Source: Bacteroidota bacterium (GTDB lineage: Bacteria; Bacteroidota; Bacteroidia; Chitinophagales; LD1). Taken from it: 6,723 bases of DNA. The stretch is taken from positions 1-6,723 of the forward strand of contig PLSN01000338.1 of the NCBI GenBank assembly GCA_003165135.1, given 5' to 3'. Below the pieces are notes generated by a model. The model was not told where the DNA came from, ran no database searches, and was given only the letters and a program-made list of their open reading frames with translations. The translations under genes and the position numbers were made by a program. Shown here in pieces: positions 1 to 4,805 of this stretch. Each line of letters starts with the position of its first letter. Position 1 is the first letter of the stretch.

Positions 1-709
1 CTATATTTAATTTCTTTTCTAATTCACTGACGAATATCTCCCTCACTTCATTAATATCTATCTCCCTGCCCAGTTCTTTTTTGAGTGAGGTTACACCTTT
101 GTCAGGTATACCGCAGGGAACTATATAATCGAAGTATTTTAGGTCGGTATTTACATTGATGGCAATGCCGTGCATGGTGCAGTGACGGCTCACCTTCATT
201 CCGACGGCGCATATCTTTCTGGGGTTTGTGTCTGCATCCAGCCATATGCCGGGTGCACCATCGAGGCGGGTGGCAGTGAGGCCATAGTGCGCGATGGTTT
301 TGATGATCACATCTTCCAGTGCTGCGACAAAATCCGCCACACCGATGCCCAAAGTATCAAGATCAAAAATAGGATAGACCACCATCTGTCCGGGCCCGTG
401 ATAGGTGATGTCACCTCCCCTGTTGACCTTGTAAAATGAAGCTCCTACAGCATCAGGACGGAATAGCAGATTTTTCTCATCGCCGGATTTGCCGAGAGTA
501 TATGTGTGGGTGTGCTCGCAGATGATCAGTGTATTCTTACTCCGTTTTGGTAGATCACCGGTCTTCGCGGAACAGTTTGCTTCGAAGAGTTCCTGTTGGA
601 TTTTGAGTATGGTGTCGTAGGGTCGTAGTCCTCTTTCAAATTCTGCATCAACTCTGTTTCTATCTGTCTGAGATTGAGTAGGTATCGTATGTTCGGGTTT
701 CTTTGCCAC
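1..709 (-). CDS. lipB: Octanoyltransferase LipB (lipoyl/octanoyl-ACP:protein transferase), 3' end cut by window edge
   Basis: LipB moves the octanoyl group from acyl carrier protein to a lysine of lipoyl domains (2-oxoacid dehydrogenases, glycine cleavage H protein), the first step of cytoplasmic lipoate synthesis. In the minus frame I read, in order, LIICEHTHTYTLGKSG, the family signature RGGDITYHGPGQ, then GMKVSR with the active-site lysine (codon 194-196) and PCGI with the catalytic cysteine (codon 113-115). About 236 residues are visible. No stop is reached before position 1, so only the extreme C-terminus is missing. The start is uncertain. LipB-like sequence (FERGLRPYDTILKIQQELF) begins near 652, but there is no in-frame ATG. 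The only canonical starts in the open frame are GTG at 707-709 (used here) and TTG at 764-766. The gene overlaps the upstream exported-protein gene by 127-184 bp in another frame, which suggests co-transcription and perhaps coupled translation. Function is certain; the start is not. Confidence 0.93.
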   Translation of the reverse strand, partial: MAKKPEHTIPTQSQTDRNRVDAEFERGLRPYDTILKIQQELFEANCSAKTGDLPKRSKNTLIICEHTHTYTLGKSGDEKNLLFRPDAVGASFYKVNRGGDITYHGPGQMVVYPIFDLDTLGIGVADFVAALEDVIIKTIAHYGLTATRLDGAPGIWLDADTNPRKICAVGMKVSRHCTMHGIAINVNTDLKYFDYIVPCGIPDKGVTSLKKELGREIDINEVREIFVSELEKKLNI

Positions 710-1746
710 CAGTATGGGAGATCGTCTCTGCTCAGAATATTTTTGTCCTTGTCTAATCGTATACAATAATAAGAAATTAAAAATGTATTTAGCCTTTGGG
801 TGCCCTTCTGGAGGGTTGTGCCCGGTTCGCCTACTGCATCGTATGTCTGAACTATTGTCTTTGTCGAACCTACATGTCCCGAGCCATTATTAGCCTTGAC
901 CACATATGCTGAATTCGCCGCTGAAGTATAGGATGATGAAAAGGATGAATCCGCATTAGTCTTGCCTTTGCCAATGAAATTTATATATATGTGTATGTAT
1001 AGCGAATCGAGAAACTGCTGGGTGGTATGCTTCGCTTCAGACTTCAGCAACTCTACAGTAGTGTGGTATTTGTTCAGGTACAGGGTCATTGAATCATTTA
1101 GCGATTGAGATATATCGGAAAGAATAAATTTATCAGGAGAAGGAAAACCATCCAACCATATCTTAGAGTGAAATGGTATAGGTGGGTATAGCTGAGAGAG
1201 GGTATGGTCTTTTATCACCAGATACTTGCCGGAAAGGGGGGTATTTGACTCGCCCGCGGTCTTGTAGGGATGATTGCCGTCAAAATCACTCGCCATCAAA
1301 TCGCCATAGTCTATTATATAAAAGCTGTCGTGATCCATATAAATGCTGGTATCACGCTTGAGGTCAAAGGTCTTGGCGATCAGTGTATCCTCACCCAAAA
1401 GTTTTGCGGTATGCTGGGTTTCCATAAAATAGATAGGGCAGTATGACCACTGCGTGATAAAAGAATACATCAGGAGCAGATTTACACTCTTATCATCGTT
1501 TTCTATTTCATCCGCTATTTTGGTATTACCTTTTTTGCGGTAGGCGGCTATGCGGTCTTTGTCGGTCCTCAGACGTACGATGATGCCTCTGGTCTTTATA
1601 TCATTGATCTGAAATTTAGCCAAGGTAAGGCTGGTGGGTATAGTGGTATCATCAGAACCCCATTGGACTTTGGGTTTCTTTTGGCAAATACCGCTTTGGC
1701 AAAGACAGAATGATAGAAATAATATGATAAGAAACTTACACCTCAT
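526..1746 (-). CDS. Conserved-looking exported protein of unknown function, about 406 aa
   Basis: I do not recognise the family. The ATG at 1744-1746 was chosen because it directly opens a typical signal peptide: MRCK, a hydrophobic run FLIILFLSFCLC, then QSGICQ before a charged KKPK stretch. No clean lipobox is visible, so signal peptidase I export to the periplasm or surface is more likely than a lipoprotein. An ATG further upstream (1875) keeps the frame open but adds 43 unlikely residues and overlaps coaD. The mature part has a charged segment (RLRTDKDRIAAYRKKGNTK, about residues 58-76), tyrosine-rich middle sequences, a Ser/Thr/Asn-rich low-complexity stretch, then an aromatic segment WWQRNPN (346-352). 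I see no catalytic motif and no transmembrane helix after the signal. It lies 70 bp downstream of coaD and its last 40-60 codons overlap lipB, so it may share their transcript. That says little about its job. The last 40 or so residues could be read-through over lipB coding sequence. Confidence 0.75.
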   Translation of the reverse strand: MRCKFLIILFLSFCLCQSGICQKKPKVQWGSDDTTIPTSLTLAKFQINDIKTRGIIVRLRTDKDRIAAYRKKGNTKIADEIENDDKSVNLLLMYSFITQWSYCPIYFMETQHTAKLLGEDTLIAKTFDLKRDTSIYMDHDSFYIIDYGDLMASDFDGNHPYKTAGESNTPLSGKYLVIKDHTLSQLYPPIPFHSKIWLDGFPSPDKFILSDISQSLNDSMTLYLNKYHTTVELLKSEAKHTTQQFLDSLYIHIYINFIGKGKTNADSSFSSSYTSAANSAYVVKANNGSGHVGSTKTIVQTYDAVGEPGTTLQKGTQRLNTFLISYYCIRLDKDKNILSRDDLPYWWQRNPNIRYLLNLRQIETELMQNLKEDYDPTTPYSKSNRNSSKQTVPRRPVIYQNGVRIH

Positions 1747-1816
1747 GAAGGCTGGTTGATTTGAATGAAAGGTAAACGGATATTGGACAGTCAGAATTGT
1801 ATAATGATGGATGTAA

Positions 1817-2290
1817 TTATGATAATTTAAGTTCTTTGACGATCTCTTCTGGTACAAATTTGTCGACTTTGCCATGACCTCGCAGGATCTCCCGCACTAT
1901 AGTAGAAGATATAGATGACAGCTCAGGGCGTGCCAGCATCAGTATGGTCTCTATATTCGGATACATGGCGTTATTGAGATGGGCGATCGTTTTCTCATAG
2001 TCAAAGTCGGAAGCTGAACGAATACCGCGCACGATGTAGTCGGCTTTGCGCTCATTGCAGAAGTTTACAGTCAGGCCCTCATATGCCTCTACGCTTATTT
2101 TCGGCTCATCTTTGAATACCCTTTTGATCCATTCTATGCGCTTCTCAAGTGAATAGAGGGATTGTTTTTGCGAATTGATCCCGATAGCGATAATGATATT
2201 ATCAAATAGCGGCAGTGCCCTTTTGACTATGTCAACATGGCCGCTGGTGATAGGGTCAAATGAACCGGGGAAAATGGCTGTTTTTTTCAT
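1817..2290 (-). CDS. coaD: Phosphopantetheine adenylyltransferase CoaD
   Basis: CoaD transfers AMP from ATP to 4'-phosphopantetheine, giving dephospho-CoA, the penultimate step of coenzyme A synthesis in the cytoplasm. At 157 residues it has the normal length for bacterial CoaD. The nucleotidyltransferase signature PGSFDPITSGH occupies residues 8-18, with H18 as the ATP-phosphate-binding histidine of the HxGH-type motif. YIVRGIR lies at 85-91, and the second conserved motif ISSTIVRE at 127-134, where the family usually has a serine-rich SSSxVRE/K form. The ATG at 2288-2290 sits immediately before the first beta strand, so the start is secure. The gene lies between rsmD (186 bp upstream) and the exported-protein gene (70 bp downstream), all on the minus strand. 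Pairing with rsmD is common for coaD in bacteria. The long upstream gap with its inverted repeat leaves it open whether coaD has its own promoter. Confidence 0.97.
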   Translation of the reverse strand: MKKTAIFPGSFDPITSGHVDIVKRALPLFDNIIIAIGINSQKQSLYSLEKRIEWIKRVFKDEPKISVEAYEGLTVNFCNERKADYIVRGIRSASDFDYEKTIAHLNNAMYPNIETILMLARPELSSISSTIVREILRGHGKVDKFVPEEIVKELKLS

Positions 2291-2371
2291 CTGCTGAATG
2301 AAATGTTAAGGTAATGAATTTTTGGCGATGAGAATTCCTTTACTTCACTAAAGTAGTAAGTTTTACAATAT

Positions 2372-2558
2372 CGGGACTATGAAACAGCCATTTATCACAG
2401 AGTACACAGAGGTGTTGGAGAAATACAAAGAGGACACAGAGAAGTGCGGCACTAGGGCCCTGTGTGCTTATGGCTATTACTCATTATTCTCTGTGCTCTC
2501 TGTGATAACTGTATTCATTTTCCCTGCATTGGTGAAAATGGCAAATATCGTAGTCCCG
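2372..2558. repeat. Long imperfect inverted repeat spanning the rsmD stop codon
   Basis: Three nested pairs of arms face each other about a perfect 8-bp palindrome, AGGGCCCT (2454-2461). CGGGACTA at 2372-2379 mirrors TAGTCCCG at 2551-2558. GCCATTT at 2387-2393 mirrors AAATGGC at 2536-2542. The 20-nt arm 2392-2411 mirrors 2489-2508 with 18 of 20 positions complementary (core TTATCACAGAG / CTCTGTGATAA). The right side carries about 30 extra bases between the second and third arms. A further CACAGAG stands at 2435-2441 on the left. The left arm lies in the coaD-rsmD gap, while the right arm lies inside the 3' end of rsmD. CACAGAG/CTCTGTG-rich intergenic repeats are, to my knowledge, common in many bacterial genomes, so this may be one copy of a dispersed family. 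An RNA of the minus strand could fold into a long hairpin here. It lacks a T-tract, so I do not call it a terminator. Confidence 0.7.
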
Positions 2559-3058
2559 TAGTTTTTAGATTTGAAAAAATGCGGATGCCGCTCAAAATTA
2601 TGATCGGGATTATGCTCCAGAATGAACCAGCCCTCGCCATCTACAAGGCCATATTGGAAAATGAGATCAGGGATCTCATCAAGATTAGGCAGGGGATAAG
2701 GCGGCCCGGCGAATATCACATCGTATTTCTCCACACAACTCTCCATATACCTGAATACATCCATCTGCATCACTTTGATCTGCTTGAGACCGAAGTCCTG
2801 ACTGGTCTTTTTGATGAAATTGGCACACCTAGGAAATATCTCCACCGTAGTGATGTCTGTGCATCCGCGCGAGGCAAATTCATAACTAATGCTGCCTGTC
2901 CCACCAAACAGGTCCAGCACTTTGATATTGTCAAAGTTGAAACTATTGTTGATGATATTAAACAGTCCTTCTTTGGCCATGTCAGTGGTCGGACGGGTGG
3001 GGATATTGGATGGCGGGTGAAACTGCCTGGCTTTGAATTCTCCTCCTATGATGCGCAT
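2477..3058 (-). CDS. rsmD: RsmD-family 16S rRNA (guanine-N2) methyltransferase
   Basis: RsmD uses S-adenosylmethionine to methylate N2 of G966 (E. coli numbering) in 16S rRNA on the small ribosomal subunit. The 193-residue product starts with the family's MRIIGGEFKAR, followed by RPTTDMAKEGLFN (22-34), the SAM-binding motif I VLDLFGGTGS (47-56), the acidic VEIFPRC segment (72-78), a motif of the DPPY type (118-121) and LEH (147-149). At 118-121 the sequence is GPPY rather than the usual DPPY/NPPY, so the first residue of the catalytic motif is glycine (GGG at 2705-2707). The family normally ends soon after the YGTTIFAIF strand (167-175). Here about 18 more residues follow, encoded within the inverted repeat that covers the stop codon. 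The gene starts divergently from nadC and is upstream of coaD on the same strand. Assignment to the family is firm. Activity with the altered motif is not shown. Confidence 0.93.
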   Translation of the reverse strand: MRIIGGEFKARQFHPPSNIPTRPTTDMAKEGLFNIINNSFNFDNIKVLDLFGGTGSISYEFASRGCTDITTVEIFPRCANFIKKTSQDFGLKQIKVMQMDVFRYMESCVEKYDVIFAGPPYPLPNLDEIPDLIFQYGLVDGEGWFILEHNPDHNFERHPHFFKSKNYGTTIFAIFTNAGKMNTVITESTENNE

Positions 3059-3081
3059 GATTATTTGTTTCTACCCCTAAA

Positions 3082-3151
3082 TCCTCGCCGTGGCGAGGAC
3101 GTTAACAGCCAACGGATTTTGTATTTAAGCCCCCTTCAGGGGGTTTGGGGG
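3082..3151. repeat. Two GC-rich hairpins in the rsmD/nadC divergent gap
   Basis: The first is a perfect 8-bp stem, TCCTCGCC (3082-3089) with GGCGAGGA (3092-3099). The second is CCCCC (3130-3134) TTCA GGGGG (3139-3143), followed by TTTGGGGG (3144-3151), which offers an alternative G-run partner. Both lie between two divergent starts (rsmD at 3058, nadC at 3167), so they are not at a gene end and have no proper T-tract. They look like intergenic repeat-type sequence; similar C-run/G-run hairpins are widespread in Bacteroidota, as far as I know. The rest of the gap is AT-rich. I could not find a convincing TAnnTTTG promoter box for either gene. Confidence 0.55.
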
Positions 3152-3166
3152 TTATAATCTTTCAAT

Positions 3167-4042
3167 ATGAAATTAACTGACTTTACATACGAGATAGAGC
3201 GCTTCGTGGAGGCGGCAATACAGGAGGACATTACAGACCCTACGGGCAGGATACCGGCGGGTGACCACACGTCGCTGGCATGTCTGCCGCAGCGCCGCAA
3301 CGGCAGCGCACGGCTGCTGGTCAAGTCTGAGGGCATTCTCTCGGGCGTGGCGGTGGCGGAGATCGTCTGCCAGCGGGTGGACCCGGCGCTGCGCATGGAG
3401 CTGCTGCTCGAAGACGGGGCGGCGATCAAGCACGGCGATGTGGCGTTCCTGCTGCATGGCGATGAGCGCTCGATACTGCAGGCGGAGCGGCTGATATTGA
3501 ACTTTATGCAGCGGATGAGCGGCATCGCCACCCTCACGCGCCGCTATGTAGACGCTGTGGCGGGCACGCGGACGCGGATACTCGACACGCGCAAGACGAC
3601 TCCGGGGCTGAGGGCATTTGAGAAGTGGGCCGTGCGCACGGGCGGCGGGCACAACTACCGCTTCGGGCTCTACGACATGATCATGCTGAAGGATAACCAT
3701 ATAGACTACTGCGGGGGCATCCGTCAGGCGATCCTCGCGGTGAAGCAGTACCAGGAGAAGCATGGGCTGAAGCTACGGGTGACGATCGAGACGCGCACTC
3801 TGGCAGATATAGAGGAGGTGCTTACGGTAGGCCATGTGGACCGCATCATGTTTGATAACTTCACAGTAGAGAATGTCGCAAAAGGACTGGAGCTGGTAGG
3901 CCCGAAGTACGAGACGGAGGTCTCTGGCGGTATCACGCTGGACAACATACGCCCATATGCCGAGGCCGGACCGGACTATATATCTATAGGTGCCCTGACC
4001 CACTCGAGCATGAGCCTGGACCTGAGTTTGAAGAAGGTGTAA
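3167..4042 (+). CDS. nadC: Nicotinate-nucleotide pyrophosphorylase (quinolinate phosphoribosyltransferase) NadC
   Basis: NadC converts quinolinate and phosphoribosyl pyrophosphate to nicotinate mononucleotide, CO2 and pyrophosphate in de novo NAD synthesis. The 291 residues match the family length. In order: an N-terminal helical segment with AGDHTS (31-36), ERLILNFMQRMSGIAT (107-122), the phosphate-binding TRKTTPG (141-147), GGGHNYRFGLYD (159-170), MLKDNH (173-178), the barrel strands with E208 and D230 (IMFDNF), SGGI (253-256) and YISIGALTHS (271-280). Two details are unusual. The His that normally precedes Arg in the GGG..HR motif is Tyr164, and about eight residues (near DPTGRIPA, 24-31) seem to be inserted before GDHTS. 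The 5' half is roughly 70% G+C by hand count on sample lines, against about 45% in neighbours, falling to under 60% near the 3' end. It stands alone on the plus strand, divergent from rsmD. No Shine-Dalgarno is visible before the ATG. Confidence 0.97.
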   Translation: MKLTDFTYEIERFVEAAIQEDITDPTGRIPAGDHTSLACLPQRRNGSARLLVKSEGILSGVAVAEIVCQRVDPALRMELLLEDGAAIKHGDVAFLLHGDERSILQAERLILNFMQRMSGIATLTRRYVDAVAGTRTRILDTRKTTPGLRAFEKWAVRTGGGHNYRFGLYDMIMLKDNHIDYCGGIRQAILAVKQYQEKHGLKLRVTIETRTLADIEEVLTVGHVDRIMFDNFTVENVAKGLELVGPKYETEVSGGITLDNIRPYAEAGPDYISIGALTHSSMSLDLSLKKV

Positions 4043-4208
4043 AAGGGACGTGAGACGAGGGACGAGGGTGGTATCACCCTTGACCTACCGAGTGTCAATT
4101 TGCCCCAGAGGGAGGGCATAAATGTCAAATGCAAGGATGCGAAACCCGCATCAGGGGCTTAAAAGACAACATTTAACAATAAATGTTCATGTTAAGTTGA
4201 TAAAAAAA
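4043..4208. other. Gene-free gap after nadC with tandem heptamers and several hairpins
   Basis: No coding region is supported here. Three tandem 7-nt units stand at 4047-4067 (GACGTGA, GACGAGG, GACGAGG). Overlapping the last one is a perfect 6-bp hairpin AGGGTG/CACCCT (4065-4070 with 4075-4080, loop GTAT). GCCCC (4112-4116) can pair with GGGGC (4154-4158), enclosing a 6-bp stem GATGCG/CGCATC (4136-4141 with 4147-4152). An AT-rich perfect 8-bp stem AACATTTA/TAAATGTT (4168-4175 with 4180-4187) overlaps a second inverted repeat TTAACA/TGTTAA (4173-4178 with 4190-4195). None is followed by a T-run, so the way nadC transcription ends is unclear. The AT-rich pair lies just upstream of the RRM-gene promoter-like box and could be a protein-binding site, which is inference only. 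Confidence 0.55.
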
Positions 4209-4237
4209 GTTTTATATCAAATTTCTTGCTATCTTCG
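4209..4237 (+). promoter_or_regulatory. Putative Bacteroidota-type promoter of the RRM-protein gene
   Basis: TATCTTCG at 4230-4237 matches the Bacteroidota -7 consensus TAnnTTTG in all but one fixed position. A GTTTT stretch at 4209-4213 lies near the distance expected for the weak -33 element. The implied transcription start, around 4242, leaves an untranslated leader of about 70 nt before the ATG at 4313. The assignment rests on consensus and position alone. Confidence 0.55.
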
Positions 4238-4258
4238 TATCCTTAGAAAAAGTGTATC

Positions 4259-4293
4259 TCCTCAAAGGGCCGTATTTTTTCGAGGATTTTTTT
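4259..4293 (+). promoter_or_regulatory. Terminator-like hairpin and T-tract in the leader of the RRM-protein gene
   Basis: TCCTC (4259-4263) can pair with GAGGA (4282-4286), and the stem is followed at once by seven T (4287-4293), 19 nt before the ATG. This has the outline of a weak transcription attenuator or a structured leader. The stem is only 5 bp with an 18-nt loop, so intrinsic termination would be weak. Genes for small RNA-binding proteins are often regulated through their own leaders, which makes autoregulation conceivable. The sequence alone does not show it. Confidence 0.4.
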
Positions 4294-4312
4294 AACAACT
4301 TAATTTTTTCAA

Positions 4313-4657
4313 ATGAACATTTACGTAGCAAACATCCCTTTCAAAGCAACTGACGACCAGTTGAGGACATTGTTTGCAGAGTATGGCGAAGTATCTTCAG
4401 CCAAAATTATTACTGACAAATTCACTCAACAAAGCCGTGGCTTTGGTTTTGTGGAAATGAACGACACGACAGCTGCTAAACAAGCTATCGAGTCTCTGAA
4501 CGGTTACGACTTTATGGGCAAAACCCTGAGCGTAAACGAAGCCCGTCCTAAAACGGACAGCGGCTACAGCAACAATCGCGTTGGCGGCGGAAGCGGCGGC
4601 GGCTGTGGTTACAAAAAACCATACGGCGGCGGCGGTGGCGGCGGCAACAGATATTAA
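4313..4657 (+). CDS. Single-RRM, glycine-rich RNA-binding protein
   Basis: A 114-residue protein that should bind single-stranded RNA through one RNA-recognition motif. RNP2 is IYVANI at residues 3-8 and RNP1 is RGFGFVEM at 42-49, with the aromatic Y4, F44 and F46 in the usual RNA-stacking positions. The RRM fold fills about residues 1-80. The tail from about 90 is almost only Gly with a few Asn, Lys, Tyr and Arg (including two long Gly runs) and is presumably disordered. Similar short RRM proteins with glycine-rich tails are known in cyanobacteria and Bacteroidota, in some cases linked to cold response or RNA handling. The precise role here is not known. The ATG at 4313 fits RNP2 exactly. 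The gene is monocistronic, with a promoter-like box at 4230, a hairpin-bearing leader and a strong terminator 33 bp after the stop. Confidence 0.95.
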   Translation: MNIYVANIPFKATDDQLRTLFAEYGEVSSAKIITDKFTQQSRGFGFVEMNDTTAAKQAIESLNGYDFMGKTLSVNEARPKTDSGYSNNRVGGGSGGGCGYKKPYGGGGGGGNRY

Positions 4658-4688
4658 TCTAAGCAAACAAAAAGTTTAAATTATATCC

Positions 4689-4723
4689 AAGTCCTGATCG
4701 AAAGATCGGGACTTTTTGTTTTT
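4689..4723 (+). terminator. Rho-independent terminator of the RRM-protein gene
   Basis: AGTCCTGATC (4690-4699) pairs with GATCGGGACT (4704-4713) over 10 bp with one G-U wobble, extended by A4689-T4714. The loop is the stable tetraloop GAAA. The stem runs straight into TTTTTGTTTTT (4713-4723). It lies 33 bp after the RRM stop codon on the same strand. Confidence 0.92.
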
Positions 4724-4735
4724 CACCTCATCCCC

Positions 4736-4797
4736 AACCGGATTTTTCTCAGGAAAAATCCGGTTACCCCTTCTCCATTAGCATGGAGAAGGGGTAA
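4736..4797. repeat. Double perfect hairpin between convergent genes
   Basis: Two perfect inverted repeats adjoin and share TT at 4764-4765. The first is AACCGGATTTTT (4736-4747) with AAAAATCCGGTT (4754-4765), a 12-bp stem with 6-nt loop. The second is TTACCCCTTCTCCAT (4764-4778) with ATGGAGAAGGGGTAA (4783-4797), a 15-bp stem with loop TAGC. Only one can form fully at the shared bases. The CTCATCCCC / CCCCTTCTCC / GGAGAAGGGG wording resembles intergenic repeats I know from several bacterial phyla. Position just beyond the stop of the minus-strand transporter suggests it ends that transcript: on the minus strand, CCGGATTTTT follows the 15-bp stem. Confidence 0.75.
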
Positions 4798-4805
4798 CAA
4801 GAAAA

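Noticed and set aside
170..439. 89-residue plus-strand frame from a GTG
   Set aside because: It is antisense to the conserved LipB core.
1747..1875. N-terminal extension of the exported protein by 43 residues
   Set aside because: It would overlap coaD by 59 bp and bury the signal peptide; the ATG at 1746 fits a signal peptide exactly.
2379..2561. 60-residue plus-strand reading frame in the coaD-rsmD gap
   Set aside because: It lies wholly on the inverted repeat and on the antisense of the rsmD 3' end, and has no recognisable domain.
2462..3157. 231-residue plus-strand reading frame opposite rsmD
   Set aside because: It is antisense to a clear RsmD protein, and its sequence does not resemble a protein family.
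3153..3158. TATAAT as a sigma70-type promoter for nadC
   Set aside because: It is only 8 bp before the ATG, lacks a -35 partner and does not match the phylum's usual box.
3136..4003. Several frames on either strand within nadC
   Set aside because: They are shadows of GC-rich nadC coding sequence; their products are Arg/Ala/Ser-rich with no motifs.
4397..4666. 89-residue minus-strand frame opposite the RRM gene
   Set aside because: The Ala/Val-rich product is the antisense of Gly codon runs.
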